Source: JAFECT01 sp036501825 | Lineage (GTDB): Bacteria; Pseudomonadota; Alphaproteobacteria; Caulobacterales; Caulobacteraceae | DNA length: 64,000 nt | Direction of reading: 5' to 3' | Assembly (NCBI GenBank): GCA_036501825.1 | Contig: DASXZP010000036.1 | Coordinates: forward strand, 744,001-808,000 | Shown: piece after piece, positions 63,995 to 64,000 of the stretch | Layout: every line of letters begins with the position of its first letter | Numbering within the stretch: the first letter of the stretch is position 1 | Translations under genes and position numbers: made by a program | Notes under the pieces: generated by a model | What the model saw: the letters and a program-made list of their open reading frames with translations, nothing else | Databases searched by the model: none | What the model was told of the DNA's origin: nothing

Positions 63995-64000
63995 ATGCAC

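Overview
The window is high-GC alphaproteobacterial DNA, almost certainly from the Caulobacterales (Caulobacter/Phenylobacterium-like). The main evidence is the right end. It carries the fliF-fliG-flbE-fliN-flbD class II flagellar operon preceded by sciP (the small DUF1153 inhibitor of CtrA), and a hook cluster (fliK-flgD-flgE) that diverges from flgKL across a region with two facing sigma-54 promoters. TTAA-N7-TT(A/G)(A/T) CtrA-like motifs and a GANTC (CcrM) site sit upstream of sciP, as expected for this order.

Layout. 0-1.6 kb: end of a secreted M28 peptidase gene. 1.6-6.5 kb: an island of lower GC with poorly characterised genes, including a KAP-type P-loop NTPase that may act in defence. 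6.7-8.9 kb: groESL with a CIRCE operator and a vegetative promoter. 9-18.7 kb: ordinary accessory genes (methyltransferase, two DUF2141 secreted proteins, two paralogous small membrane proteins, a Tat-exported phospholipase C-like enzyme, a ZIP transporter, and a TonB receptor divergent from an orphan NarL-type regulator).

18.7-29.1 kb is the most unusual part. Eight genes in one direction are each joined to the next by a 4-nt ATGA or GTGA overlap: class I HMG-CoA reductase, UbiA prenyltransferase, a rifampin-phosphotransferase-like ATP/His dikinase, a BtaA-like (DUF3419) aminocarboxypropyl transferase, a dolichol/phytol-kinase-like membrane protein, an acetyltransferase, an AMP-forming ligase and a small membrane protein. 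A 9-codon leader ORF overlaps the first gene in the same way. A divergent TetR gene with a dyad in the shared promoter region probably controls the set. I know of no described pathway with this gene content; a specialised isoprenoid-containing lipid or metabolite is the best guess.

29-50.7 kb is mostly housekeeping and catabolic: TauD-like dioxygenase, DAACS transporter, M14 peptidase, ArsR/AHSA1 pair, tRNA-Met, GT4 plus asparagine synthase, PQQ-type sugar dehydrogenase lipoprotein, S33 hydrolase, Lrp and pirin, amidohydrolase, DEAD-box helicase, thiolase with a divergent HxlR regulator, two DUF4232 lipoproteins and mnmA.

50.7-64 kb is flagellar. FlbD (last gene) is the sigma-54 activator that would act on the flgK and fliK promoters through the CGGCA-N5-(T/C)GCCG dyads seen there. 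SciP and CtrA would time the fliF operon. No CRISPR array, transposase, rRNA or phage integrase was seen.
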